Shown: positions 1-10,684 of the stretch, one piece after another
Position numbering within the stretch: the stretch's first letter is position 1
Layout of the letters: each line of letters starts with the position of its first letter
From: Temnopleurus reevesii
Lineage: Eukaryota; Echinodermata; Echinoidea; Temnopleuroida; Temnopleuridae
Assembly: GCA_036244855.1 (NCBI GenBank)
Contig: BQKZ01000100.1
Span: forward strand, 29,344 to 93,343
DNA length: 64,000 bases
Direction: 5' to 3'
Made by a program: the position numbers and the translations under genes
The notes under the pieces: generated by a model
Databases searched by the model: none
What the model saw: the letters and a program-made list of their open reading frames with translations, nothing else
Told to the model about the DNA's origin: nothing

Positions 1-1219
1 CTAAGGACTCTAACCCGGCATATATACATGGGCCCCAGCAAATGTCAGGTTTCGTTAATTAATCCATCAGAGTAATTACCGGTAAACAATAGAAAAGTGT
101 TACAGGCCTGAATTAGGTATTCATTGTATGTATTATCATTCTGCAGAGCTATGCATTGCCATGATTATGTACCTCAGTGACTGAAGGTTATTATTGTTGA
201 TTTTCTTACGCTTAATAAACAAGGCAATTGTCTTTTGTTAATTTACACAATCCAACATCTATAATTTTCAGTTATTCTGTAGAGCGACAGTGGTGTGTTT
301 GGTATCCTTTTCCTCAGAGAAAAAAATCCCGGCACAAATCTAATTTGAGCCGTGACACTGAGCTTTCGTAGTTGCTGTATAAAATCAAGATTACTCCTTA
401 CAACAAACAAGGAGATGTGTATTATGTTGTTGCAAAGAAACCTGATCAACATGTTTCATTTGAGTAGTTGGGCTCAATCAAATGTGGTTAGCCAAACTAA
501 AAGGAAAATGTTGATTATCAGATCGATCTATGGTAGATATGAAGCCAGTGTCTTTGAGGTTTATCGAAATCGCTTTAATACTTGAATCATGATCCATTAT
601 TGTGTAAAAATGGCACCTGGATCAGAGTTCTTGCTATATTCTGTTAGTCGTAATTGGTATATCTTGAAAGTATATATAATCACCGTGTCAACGATTCAAA
701 CACATGTCTATTTCTTCTCTTTTTTTTTCAAATTTACTAAAGGTGCTCCCAGTGTTGAATTTGTTTCCTCCTTTGATGGTGCAATGTGCATGATGGGAAT
801 AGTTTCATATCTATAGGGCAGAACGAATGAAAATGAAGCCGAAATACGGCATAGTAATGTTAACCTATGTTGCCTCTGTTAAAAAATATCAAAATCTTCA
901 AACTGGATATTGCGGTGAGTGGTAAATAAGAGCAAATAGATTATTATTCAAGTGAATTAAAATATAGGTTGAGTGATTATTATTCAGTATAAATATTAGG
1001 GGGTCTTTATATGAATAAGTAATCATACTTTATTTCACATCTCTTTCCTTCACGTGTTTAACCATACCTTGATATCTAGGGGATAGGGGATTAATTGCAG
1101 GAAGAGCGAACTTTTAATGAATATCTTCACCACGCTCCAGCTGGTGTTTACCAACCCAATAGATTTACTCCAAATGGACAATGGGATGCACGAACCTATC
1201 TTATCCTCGCCGAGCTAGT
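1..1219. other. AT-rich intergenic DNA, no gene seen
   Basis: Only short ORFs of chance length are present on both strands. None has a recognisable domain, a Kozak context combined with splice signals, or a codon pattern different from the background. I see nothing else that I can support. Confidence 0.6.
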
Positions 1220-1396
1220 CCTGGGTGGTGTTTCACCAAGTCGTTCTTAAAGTTACGCATGACTTTAAGAAAGACTGGAGTACGTTAACGACTCGAATAC
1301 GCATAAGATTCTCGATCATTCAGCACAAGAACTGGTATCAGTTGTGCGTAGAGTCGTTCTCAAAGTCTTTCGTAACTTGGTGAAACACCGCCCAGG
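1220..1396. mobile_element. Foldback element (MITE-like), about 177 bp
   Basis: The left end reads CCTGGGTGGTGTTTCACCAA and the right end is its near-perfect inverse, ACTTGGTGAAACACCGCCCAGG without its first two bases. The terminal inverted repeats are thus about 22 bp with roughly one mismatch. There is no coding capacity, and imperfect complementarity continues inward (cgttcttaaagt on the left, agtcgttctcaaag on the right). I see no second copy of this family in the window. It abuts a family B element directly at 1395, so one probably inserted next to or into the other. Confidence 0.7.
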
Positions 1397-1513
1397 ATCC
1401 CGTTACATAAAGATTCCCAATCAATCGTACGATTGATATCAATCGTAAGTCTACGGCAAAACATGTACTTGGGTTTGCGATTGGATGCAAATTTGTTTTA
1501 TGTTACAGGCCCT
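1395..1513. mobile_element. Family B palindromic MITE, copy 1
   Basis: The left end, GGATCCCGTTACATAAAG, is a degraded form of the family terminus GGGGCCTGTAACATAAA. The right end, TTTTATGTTACAGGCCCT, is well kept. The interior carries the family signature AATCGTAAGTCTA and a nested ATCAATCGTACGATTGAT palindrome. It is non-coding. Four other copies lie at 3374, 33563, 37913 and 46393. Confidence 0.8.
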
Positions 1514-1558
1514 AGACCTCAGAGAGATAGACTGTACTTGGGAATTCCTACACACCTG

Positions 1559-1696
1559 CGCGTGTTAAACAGTGTTGACCATTGATCATGTTCACATTGC
1601 TAGGAAGATATTGGTTCCTACCACTAACGCGTGTTAAACAGTGTTGACCATTGATCATGTTCACATTGCTAAGAAGATATTGTTTTCTACAACTAA
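1559..1696. repeat. Two-copy 69-bp tandem duplication
   Basis: The unit starting CGCGTGTTAAACAGTGTTGA is present at 1559-1627 and again at 1628-1696. The first 45 or so bases are identical and only a few substitutions appear near the end. The low divergence suggests a recent local duplication. No coding role is visible. Confidence 0.9.
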
Positions 1697-2086
1697 CGTC
1701 TTCTAATCAACCCATAAAATATGTTTAAAAGCAGATCTTTGGTATGCTAACAGATAAATATAATGTGATAAGGATGACTCTGTCGCGATATAGTAGCCCT
1801 TACCGTCAGGTTTCATAATTTAATTTTACCTAAACCGTTTTCGATTGATTCCAATAGAAATGTCCTGATTATATGAATTTTTGAACTCCAACTAACATAA
1901 AGTTTTATCAAGATTTAAATTGGAATGTTCAAATCATCGAGATTCATACTGATGTCGAGTAACTTTTGCAATATGTGACAGTGTCACATTTCATGATAAT
2001 GAAGATGCTGCTCTTCTTCTAATTTTGTTTTATATATATTTTTTTTTAAGTGTTCAAATGTGCGTGTTGGCAACGAATTCGGTCAC
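1697..2086. other. Intergenic, nothing recognised
   Basis: AT-rich sequence with a short T-run near 2038-2047. I see no gene or repeat. Confidence 0.5.
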
Positions 2087-2404
2087 TCATTGGTCGAGCC
2101 AGTCGACAACACAGAATGCAATGCTTTCTGAAAGTAAATGTTGAACCCATGAGGAAATATAGCAATGAAAGCTCTGCATCGGAATGCTTTCATCGATGAA
2201 CTTAGCCCCAAAGGTGTATTTAGCCACCGCTGGTTGAGAACGGTAAGCACGGAGGAACATTTTGGATAGGTCCTCTTGCGAGCAGGTGTAATTGCCCAAC
2301 GACCTACAACTGGGTGCGTTTGGATACCACCCTAATTTGTAGATCAACCATGAAAGGAAAGACTTGGGGGAAAAGGTCAGACGCACTTTAGTCTTGGATA
2401 CCAT
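2087..2404 (-). CDS. Hypothetical 105-codon ORF
   Basis: An uninterrupted minus-strand ORF runs from an ATG at 2404-2402, in the favourable context ACCATGG, to a TGA at 2089-2087. Third codon positions look clearly richer in G and C than the surrounding 36-37% GC DNA, which is what a coding exon would show. The product has four cysteines in its first 75 residues or so and no obvious signal peptide or membrane span. I do not recognise any domain. The in-frame codons above the ATG also stay open for several codons, so it could be the 3' part of an exon rather than a single-exon gene. It could also be a fragment of a mobile element ORF. No TATA box or poly(A) signal was identified with confidence. 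Confidence 0.33.
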   Translation of the reverse strand: MVSKTKVRLTFSPKSFLSWLIYKLGWYPNAPSCRSLGNYTCSQEDLSKMFLRAYRSQPAVAKYTFGAKFIDESIPMQSFHCYISSWVQHLLSESIAFCVVDWLDQ

Positions 2405-3373
2405 GGTAAATACAGAATACTTAGCCACTTCCTTTTAAAAGTGGGGCCTGTGGAGGGTGTGAGTGACGTTTACTGCTGAATCTAGGGCAGGGTACGGGTG
2501 AAAGTTTTATGAAGACTCTTAAAGTAGGGTGTGACGTTAGATTTCATTATGGAGAAAGAATGGAGGTCACCTTGGAGGGGTTGGAAGATGAAATGGAGTA
2601 AGTGAGAGGATGATCACTGAGATATAAAGAGGATCAAGCAGCTTTCTACGACTTAAGTATACTTTGTATATATAACAAGCGAAAATAGACGATAATGATT
2701 AAAAATAGTAATAATAATACATAGATCTTATACAACGCATTTTCCATTATTCTAATTAGATTTTCAAGGCGCTTATCTTATTTAACTTATAAGAATAACA
2801 ATTTCAGTGTCTTCGGTCGACGACGTATATTAATAAACTTGTTCTCCGAAAGGTTTATGAATAATCTAATTAAACAGTATAATAACCATTTAGAGGCATA
2901 ACGTTGTAATTACTCAAACGATATGAATCATAGAGAAAAGGTTGCTGTTGTAGATTCCCCCTGTAATTAGATTCAATTAAATTTGAGAACCCATAATTAT
3001 TGATAAAAGTATCAATGTCTTTAAGGGGGATAAGAAGCCTACGCATCCTGTAAATTGACATCCAACGACTACATTACACATCTACGACCTGATTGATTTG
3101 TTTACATTCAAAAGATTGTCTCATTTTCTCATATTACGGCCCAAGGGTATCTTGTTTATATATAGAACTTACCGGGTACCAAAATAGAAATATATTTTCG
3201 GTTCCAATGTTGGGGCGGTGCGATAGAAATATGTAGCTCCAGGCTTCCTGCAGTTTCACCCTTGAACTTGCTGAAATCCAACTATACCTCACAGCGGATC
3301 ATTATGTAATTCTACACCATGTCATTTGTCGACCAGTAGATGTCATAAAATACTTCAGCGTGTAGTATACTCT
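2405..3373. other. Intergenic, nothing recognised
   Basis: AT-rich DNA with short chance ORFs on the minus strand around 2870-3061. No repeat family member was recognised. Confidence 0.5.
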
Positions 3374-3473
3374 GGGGCCTGTAACATAAAGCTTTAAATC
3401 AATCGTAAGTCTATGGGAAATCATGTACTAAAGATTGCGATTGATCACAAACTTGTTTTATGTTACAGGCCCC
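3374..3473. mobile_element. Family B palindromic MITE, copy 2 (best preserved)
   Basis: A 100-bp element with the termini GGGGCCTGTAACATAAA and TTTTATGTTACAGGCCCC, perfect inverse repeats at both ends. The interior has AAATCAATCGTAAGTCTATG and a partly complementary GCGATTGAT. It is the cleanest copy in the window and serves as the reference for the family. It is non-coding. Confidence 0.85.
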
Positions 3474-4819
3474 TGATGTTGGAGCTGAACCCTGAAGGCG
3501 GCGTAGGCTGAAAAATATTGCGAATAATTAGAAATGTGTACCGGTAATATTTCAAGAAGTTGCAACATGACATATTATGTCATTTTTTCTCATGTATGAT
3601 TTGTGGTTTCAATCTATCTTATACTTTCGTGGCAATGTTGCTAATCAAGATTGTCCATTAGTGTTTTTTAGATAGGATGTGGGTCAATATTCCGGAAAAG
3701 TCTACTCCTCACTATCGTTATCACATGGATAGATATGGATCTTTGTTAGTATAAAAAGAAAAAAAAAATCGGAGTATGTGTTCCGGAAAATGTGATGATT
3801 CTTTTAAAAGCCCAAGATGAATACTATAATCAAGACTTCAAATAATTCCCCCGATGCAAAGAAAACTGATGTTATTACAACTCAAGTGATATAGTGTTAC
3901 CTGTTATCATATTAATTTCCGATCAAATTCATAATAAATTCATGTGATTCATTCACTAAAATTTACGAAAAATAAAGTAGTATTATACAGGTAACGTAGA
4001 ATAATACATTATCCTTGACCGATAGATCGCACTCCCACCAAAGTACATGTACAATAATATCGTTAGGGTTGGGGATTTTTATTTCTTCAAACGAATGAGA
4101 TTGCTGTTATTAATTCAAAGCTATACATAGATTATAAGTAACATGATAATTTCAGTTCAAATATTTCTTCTATATTCGCTATAGCAATAACATTTGTCCG
4201 AATAGGTTCGTAATCTAGATAAGTGTGACCACTTTTATTGTTAACATATCCATTAATTGATTACAAATCATATCCTAGAGCAAAGTGTCTTTCGTGATTC
4301 ATAATTACCGCTGGAGTACTTAACTTTGTGTTTTAGAAAATGTAGCTATCAACTCAATTGAATTTTATTGATGCATCCTTGATTAAATGGCTGAAATAGC
4401 GACCACCGTTCTGTGCTCGCAAATAATAAAATTGACGAGCTGATGGTAATGCTTCAGGAAATTTCTGAAAATAGATGGCTCTTTGCCGCTTATCCCTCAT
4501 AAAAAAATTAGTACATTTTTTTTTTATTACAGTACCAATTACAGTACAGAAGATGACCATTCCGTGCTGACCAGGAGAGTTGTAGAGAACAACAGACTAT
4601 AAGGCCAGTACCTTGTTTATTTTGTCTTCAAAAATATTACTACAACGTTGACACAGTTTAAAGAAAGTCTCGTGGAAGTTATACATCGTTTGCAAGGGCT
4701 TGTGGATAAAAATAATAAAGTATTGATAAGAACCAACAAATCACAAGTCAAGTGAAACGGCAAACGTAAAATTCACTACATTCATCTACACCATCTCTGG
4801 ATTTGTTTTGGATGTCACA
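3474..4819. other. Intergenic upstream of the GPCR gene
   Basis: AT-rich. A minus-strand ORF at 4354-4560 is short and shows no family features. A 5' UTR and promoter for the receptor at 4820 must lie here or further upstream, but I cannot point to a convincing TATA box or initiator. Confidence 0.5.
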
Positions 4820-6520
4820 ATGTATGAATGCAAAGGATACCTCCTTGTGATCAAGAGAATAGAGCTCGCGATCTCCCTGGTACTGATCACGACAACGTTA
4901 CTACTGATCGTTGCTCATCCACGACTTCGAAGACGTCATCACATTTTCCCATTCAATCTCGCTCTCGCCGACCTGACGGGAGTCATAGTATACGTGGCGC
5001 TTGAGGTCAAGCGAATTCAGGGACTGGTAAGTCCACTCATGATTATTTTATTAGGCATTATTAGTTATTAGTTCTATTAGTTATAGGTTACTTTGTGAGG
5101 TTTTAGTGTAGCAATAGTAAAGGATGTTCTCGAAGTTTCAGTGACTCAAACTCCAAAAAGTGTTAATCAATAAGTCAGCCCAATCAAATGCTGGGAATTT
5201 TTTCCTCATTTTGTTAAGCAAAATTTTAGGCTAATCTTCAACTTACCGTTATAAATAATAATAATAATGTTTCATTTACCCAGGGTAGCCACATTCAGCT
5301 GTAAGTTAGCTGCTCTTCCAGCGGGCCCTGCATAACATAAAGTTATTTTTATTACCCTTCTCCTTTCTTAAATGCCGAGCGCCTGGCAAGAAGGCAGATG
5401 GTCCCATCTTTGGTATGACCCGCCGGGGATCGAACCCACGACCTTCCGTTCATGGGCAAGATAATGTAGAATTGTTGGGTAATTTGAAAATATATCAATT
5501 TATTGTTGAGCGCATGTATTTGCCTAACAGATGAGGACTTTCTGAAGTACATGTATTACAGTTATTGAAAATCATGGCGTTTTAATAGTAAATATCTCTC
5601 TTAAATAAGTTTTTATACCCATGTGAAAAAGAAAACATTTCGACAAAGTAGAGTGTGGAAAGGAAGCATAGAATTTCAATTATTCTTAGCCCAACATCTC
5701 TATTTGGGTTAGCAAATCATTATATAAAACTTCCAGTCCCCCAAAGTGAATGAAATTTTGAGATTTTGTATATGGGTATAAAGTTGATACCAGTTTTTTT
5801 TTCTTTGTTTCCTTTGTTTCCTTTGTATATGTTTATATTATTGAAATATCAGGGTTTTTTTCTCTCCCTTCTTTTCATTTACAGGCGCGGACTTCGGAGA
5901 TCATCAAATTCCTATTTCCTACATTATATACATCGCTCCTAGTATCGACATTCAGTATCTTACTAGTTGCAATCTACAGATTAATCACCATCCGCATTGA
6001 TCCGTTTGGAGTGAGGAACATCATCAGCACCCCTCGATGCCTCATCATCTGCATCCTTACTTGGGTGTTCGCTGGAGGACTGTACGCCGGTATACAGAGA
6101 ATGGTTCTATTCTACCACCGCATCCCATTCTACACCACCATCATCTCCTTGGTAACGACATCCATCTGCTACATCTTCATCTACCGTTCCATCGCGCAGA
6201 CATCATCCGATGGTAACGCCCAGCTGGAGGAGCGTAAGAAGGAAAATCAGAGGGTTCTACGGACATTCTGCATCATCCTCGGAACCACAATCATCTTCTC
6301 GCTGTATCCTAATTGGTACTGGTATTACCTCAGCTAACACCTCAAGTCTGATCTAAGCCCGTGTTAAACCTTTGTAGAGGAGATCGTAATCACTACCAAC
6401 TGGTTAGCCAATGGTATCATCTACTGGTGGCGTCTGGATGAGTTTCGATCCCTGGTGTTCGACTGCATGAAGCGGTGTAGGGCAAGGAGTCCACATGCCA
6501 TTCACGCTGTTGTTTCCTGA
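4820..6520 (+). pseudogene. Rhodopsin-like (class A) GPCR, two exons, two in-frame stops between TM6 and TM7
   Basis: Exon 1 (4820-5026) starts MYECKGYLL, carries TM1 and TM2 with the class A signature NLALAD, and ends in phase 0 at the donor GTAAGT. Exon 2 starts at 5885 after TTTACAG. It holds TM3 ending AIYRLITI (DRY changed to YRL), then the intracellular IDPF, TM4 with its tryptophan (ILTWVF), TM5, TM6 with SLYP in place of CWxP, and TM7 with NGIIY in place of NPxxY followed by an FR motif. The frame is continuous to the TGA at 6518-6520, except for TAA at 6335-6337 and TAA at 6365-6367 in the third extracellular loop. From the TM6 proline to the NGIIY asparagine is 34 codons, a normal spacing, so these look like nonsense substitutions. 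As written, the product is 219 residues and lacks TM7. The conserved TM3 cysteine is also not seen. Ligand is unknown; lineage-specific orphan class A receptors of this kind are common in echinoderms. Confidence 0.82.
5252..5460 (-). mobile_element. tRNA-headed SINE in the GPCR intron
   Basis: Read on the minus strand, it has a B-box GGGTTCGATCCCC (plus-strand 5425-5437) near its 5' end. A body of about 170 bp follows, and it ends in an ATT/ATA trinucleotide run at 5252-5268, the usual layout of tRNA-derived SINEs. The A-box side beyond about 5460 is degraded or truncated. The head differs from that of the SINEs at 23.9 and 54 kb, so this is another family. It lies antisense inside the 858-bp intron (5027-5884) of the receptor. 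Confidence 0.65.
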
Positions 6521-7304
6521 AATGGTTTTGTATAGATAACAATGCACATTGATGAATTTGTCATATGTCATGAATATCTAATAGAAATTAATGTTCTAAT
6601 TGTATATTAGTTTTTGTTATCTATAAAAGAGACGACTCATCTACCTCAAGCAGTGTGCAAAAGTCAATAAGACGAAATTTAGTTATCATAGCCATTAATG
6701 CTCTTTTTTAAATGTAAATAGTTATTTGCACCCTCGTTCTATTGAATGTATACCGATTCTGATATAGAATCTTGGAAAAGAACTTTCACGTGATACAAAT
6801 CTTCGATTATGTCAATCCATGTAAAGTGTTTAACACATTTATATTTGTGTGTTTGTATGGTGAAACATTTAATATTTGTATGTTTTTTGCATAATTTATC
6901 CAAGAATTAAACAATAAGAACAATTATTTATCGGAGATCAAAATAACTATTAAGTAGTTTTTCGTTTTGAAAAGGCCTATCTAGAGTAAATGTGTATATA
7001 CTAATTTGAATCATATTATCAATAACCTAGAGCCATCAATTACTGAATGACGTCATTCTTCTTCAGAATATACTAATATAATTTTATTTCATGACTCCAT
7101 TTCATTCTTTTTGAAGCGGTGAAGACCTTTAATGCATATAAATATTCTTTTCCACTATTTTTTTTGTGGGGCGCCCTGTAATATTTAGTATTTCTTGTGA
7201 AGAATATAGTTATTTGAAAGATCAAATTTGTGTCATGAAAACGTGTTGATCACATAGCACATTGATTTGTACATTGTAGTGATACTTCTGGGTTTTTAAT
7301 GAAA
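6521..7304. other. 3' flank of the GPCR gene
   Basis: AT-rich, without coding signs. An ATTAAA at 6906-6911 could be a poly(A) signal for the receptor transcript, but that is a guess from the motif alone. Confidence 0.4.
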
Positions 7305-7570
7305 TACACTGCAAAAACGCTGGTATTAAATTTAACACCAACCGGAATCTATATATGACAACACCAGAAAAGTGTTCAAATAACACCAGTATGGAATCCA
7401 TTTGATATATTTCAACACCAACTGGTGTTGTTTAAGGCCCTAAACAACCCCATTCGGTGTTAGAGTACACTGATTTGATTCTGAACTGGTGTTATTTTAA
7501 CACTTTTCTGGTGTTGTACTATATAGATTCCGGTTGGTTTTAAATTTAACACCAGCGTTTTTGCAGTGTA
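7305..7570. mobile_element. Foldback MITE with CACTGCAAAAACGC termini
   Basis: The left end CACTGCAAAAACGCTGGT and the right end ACCAGCGTTTTTGCAGTG are exact inverses. Both are flanked by TA (7305-7306 and 7569-7570), consistent with a TA target duplication. Complementarity continues inward almost to the centre through TTAAATTTAACACCAACCGG, TATATAGATTCC and AACACCAGAAAAGTGTT. The whole element of about 262 bp would fold into one long hairpin. It has no ORF. The CACTGCAAAAA terminus is one I associate with widespread non-autonomous DNA elements in animals; I cannot assign the superfamily. Confidence 0.8.
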
Positions 7571-9624
7571 CATGATAGCCTCTTTGCTATGAGAAGTGTA
7601 TCACCATGTCATTCTTGGATTTTTAAAGGATAAATTTAGGACAAATCCATATTTTAGAGCATTAAATATAAAGTTAAAATACATAATCTATCTTGTGTGT
7701 TTTAATCTGCATTCTAACAGTAGTAGTAATGTTTTTTTTAAAGTAACGTTAATATCAAAATGAAGAGCAATGAGGATACATTTACACAAACTAACCATTC
7801 ATAAAACAGAAAGCATATACCATCATTGAACAACTTGACAGGGAAAAAACGAACTTGCGTGCCAAAATTTCACGACTGTCACTCAATATGCTCCAATGAG
7901 TACCCCGGGGGAAGAAATCGCTACAGAAAGTTAAAAGGAACAAGCATTGAATTAATATTACTTCCTTCGCCTTTGCCGAGTCACGAATTATTCAAGAGCG
8001 TTCCACGCTACGTGGGGGAGAATTGGAACGGAGGACAAGATGGCTGCCATGCCCTCGGCATTCAGCTCCGATTTAGATAGGTCATGATTGGCAAGTAAAT
8101 CTAAATTGAGATTTAAAGATGTATTTAACGTCTTTTTAACCCCACTTATATTCTATTCTGATGAAGCTGACATTATGTTTGCTACACTTGTTATAGTGTT
8201 AGGCCAATGTAGCAATTTTAAACAAGACCCAAAGAAATGCAGACCTTTTATAGACTAAATCACTTTCAACAGAACAAATTTTCATTAGAAGAAATTAAAA
8301 AAAAAGAAAACAAAAAGACATACCTTTTGATTCGGATTTCAATGTCGACCACAACTTTAGTTTTAAGGTTCACTTCTTATATATATATCACAACATTGAA
8401 TTGATTTTCGTAAAATTAAGTTGGATGAATTTCAAATTCCCATTTGAAGTGCTATTTCAATCGGGACCGGCTTACTTATTAATGTGATTGTGAAGCTCGT
8501 ACGTTCTGATAATGACGTAGTGAAAAAGACACAGATATTTTAATAGCTTCTGAATCTGTTATATCTTGAATATCTGAGGGCTGATCACTCTATTATTGTT
8601 GCAATTTGTTAATTGAATGTTAATTAAGACATTTTTTCTGGTTCAGGTAGGAGAAAATATATGTATCTCTATAGATGTGCAACGCAACAGTCTATCGGAA
8701 TCTAGATATTTGTCACATCACACTTTGGACATACGTTCATGATAACACATATCACACATCATGACAAAAGTGCATTTTATTTCCCTTCAACAATGAGCTT
8801 GGAGATAATAAATAAAGTGTGTGTGCATTTGCAGTTGTTTTGATATTAGTTAAGATATGCATGGTTAGGTTATGCTTGGCAGGTTATCTAAAGTAGGCCT
8901 ATGAGTGAACATTGTTCAAAATGTTGGGGATCACTCTTAGATGTGAAAATGAACTTCGATCAACTTTTAAAGATCTGGAATAACGGAGGGTAAATGTTTT
9001 AAATATCATCAAACACACTGTAATAGGTTTCACACACGAGTGATTTCAGTTAATGAATGATGTCTCTCACTGCAATACACATCCTGGAAAGTGCAACCAT
9101 TCTGAAGTGATACAATTAAAAAGTGATCTCTAACATACTTGGTAGGCAATGGTAGGGTATGTCGATAAGTTGTTACCAGTAACAAAATCGATTTATATGT
9201 CGATATCTGGTGCATGATCTAAAAAAAAATGCTCTCGTTATGACGTTCGTCAATAAAAATGCCATAGCATTGTACATGGTTTCAATTGAGAATAACGCGC
9301 AGAATATGCTTCTGCGTCTCATCCTGCCCGTGTTTTCTTTCCGTTTTCTTTCCATCAATTATTCCTGGATACATGGTCGATCGTTTCAAGTTGATGCACG
9401 CATGGCCGAGTATCGGTTCCGCGTGATCGAGTGACATGAGAGAGATAACCTTGATCGACCGATCACGATCTCTACTTCGTTCAGCTACGCGGGGGTCAAA
9501 ACATCTTTCTTAATTGCGCTGCAACATCAATTGTCATTAAAGACAATATTAATCAATAATCCTGCTTATGCATTAAATACAGAGTCGATATTTATATCGG
9601 TTTGCCGTTCTCATTATCTCTTTT

Positions 9625-9626
<2 letters not shown>
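7571..9626. other. Intergenic, nothing recognised
   Basis: AT-rich DNA with scattered ORFs of 60-85 codons that look like chance frames. No repeat family member or splice-bounded exon was found. Confidence 0.5.

Positions 9627-9668
<42 letters not shown>
9627..9668. repeat. (CT)n microsatellite
   Basis: About 21 uninterrupted CT dinucleotides. The leucine/serine-rich frame running through it on the plus strand is an artefact of the repeat. Confidence 0.95.
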
Positions 9669-9671
<3 letters not shown>

Positions 9672-10139
9672 TCTCCGACTTTTCTTCCATTTGCATGTTC
9701 GTATATTAAATTAATATTCATAAACAAACCTGATTCTAAATGTAAGATCTATACGGATTTTTACGATGTGATATAGCAGTTATGGTTTAATCTGAAGATG
9801 GTGTAGCAGACTCCTTTTTTATCTTTGATATCAAGCTTTGCCCCAAACATGACATATGTGACTTCAGACTGCATGAGTTAAATTTGTCATATCACTCGTC
9901 TACATGTTTCTATTAATGAGTTCAGATACCGTACATTAGCTTATTAGCATGTTGCACCTATCATGGATGTATCCTCCTCTCTTTCTCACCTTCTCTCCAT
10001 CTCTCTTCCCCCAGCCCACATTTCTATCACTCTCTCCATCTTTGTTTTGATAAAAGCAGCAACATGACGTTCGGCTCCAAGTGAATCGGCATGCAGACGA
10101 CACGATCGTCAATACGCATGCGTACAAACTGATTGATTA
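9669..10139. other. Intergenic, nothing recognised
   Basis: Mixed sequence with a C/T-rich patch around 9970-10035. No gene is seen. Confidence 0.5.
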
Positions 10140-10684
10140 CTCTTCGTTACCGTCTGCAACCGCGACGCCGCTGGATTGGTGGCTCAACTTGTTCCCTCCG
10201 ATGTGAGTTCAGTCGCGGGGAGCTGATCGGCTAGGCTCGTTCACCCACTTGCACGCGCTTTTATTCGGCACAGCTTGTTTTGACAGTCCCTTTAGAGAAA
10301 ATACGAGGAAAATACCCGACGTGAAATGGCAGCACGTTGAAAATCACAGTGACGAAGGTAACTTTATTGATTGGTTGACATTGGATCCACAGAATATAAA
10401 TTTATGCACATTTCGCAGCAGCACAGATTTATTCATATTTAATTGCGAATACATTTTTTTTGCATCTGTGATTACCTATGAAATGTACGACTGGCAGCGG
10501 ATCCATAACTTACTGATTACCATGAAGATCGCTGTTGGATTATTATGATGTGAGTTACTTTGCGTTGTACTTCCCCGTGAATCATTCCTAATTCTAACCT
10601 CAATCAAAATGGAATGAGGGACTTTGTTTTAGGTGGATAATCAAAGAATCACTGCTTCGAAAGAACCTCTCTTCTATATTAAAG
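10140..10684 (+). other. Possible non-coding first exon or promoter region
   Basis: The stretch 10140-10330 is visibly richer in G, C and CpG than its surroundings. The region ends in a textbook donor, AAAG followed by GTAAGT, at 10685. A second donor-like ATGTGAGT sits at about 10547-10554. No long frame with a good start is kept across it. It may be a 5' UTR exon of a gene whose coding part lies downstream or outside the window, a long non-coding RNA exon, or chance. Confidence 0.2.

Noticed and set aside
5323..5343. GGGCCCTGCATAACATAAAG as a partial family B element
   Set aside because: Only one end is present and it lies within the SINE body, so it is more likely chance or part of that SINE.
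6304..6382. A short intron removing the two GPCR stop codons
   Set aside because: None of the GT/AG pairs I tried (GT at 6304, 6316, 6322; AG ending 6377, 6379, 6382) gives a length divisible by three, and an intron under 80 nt would be unusual.
9531..9776. Leucine/serine-rich ORF
   Set aside because: It is generated by the (CT)n microsatellite.
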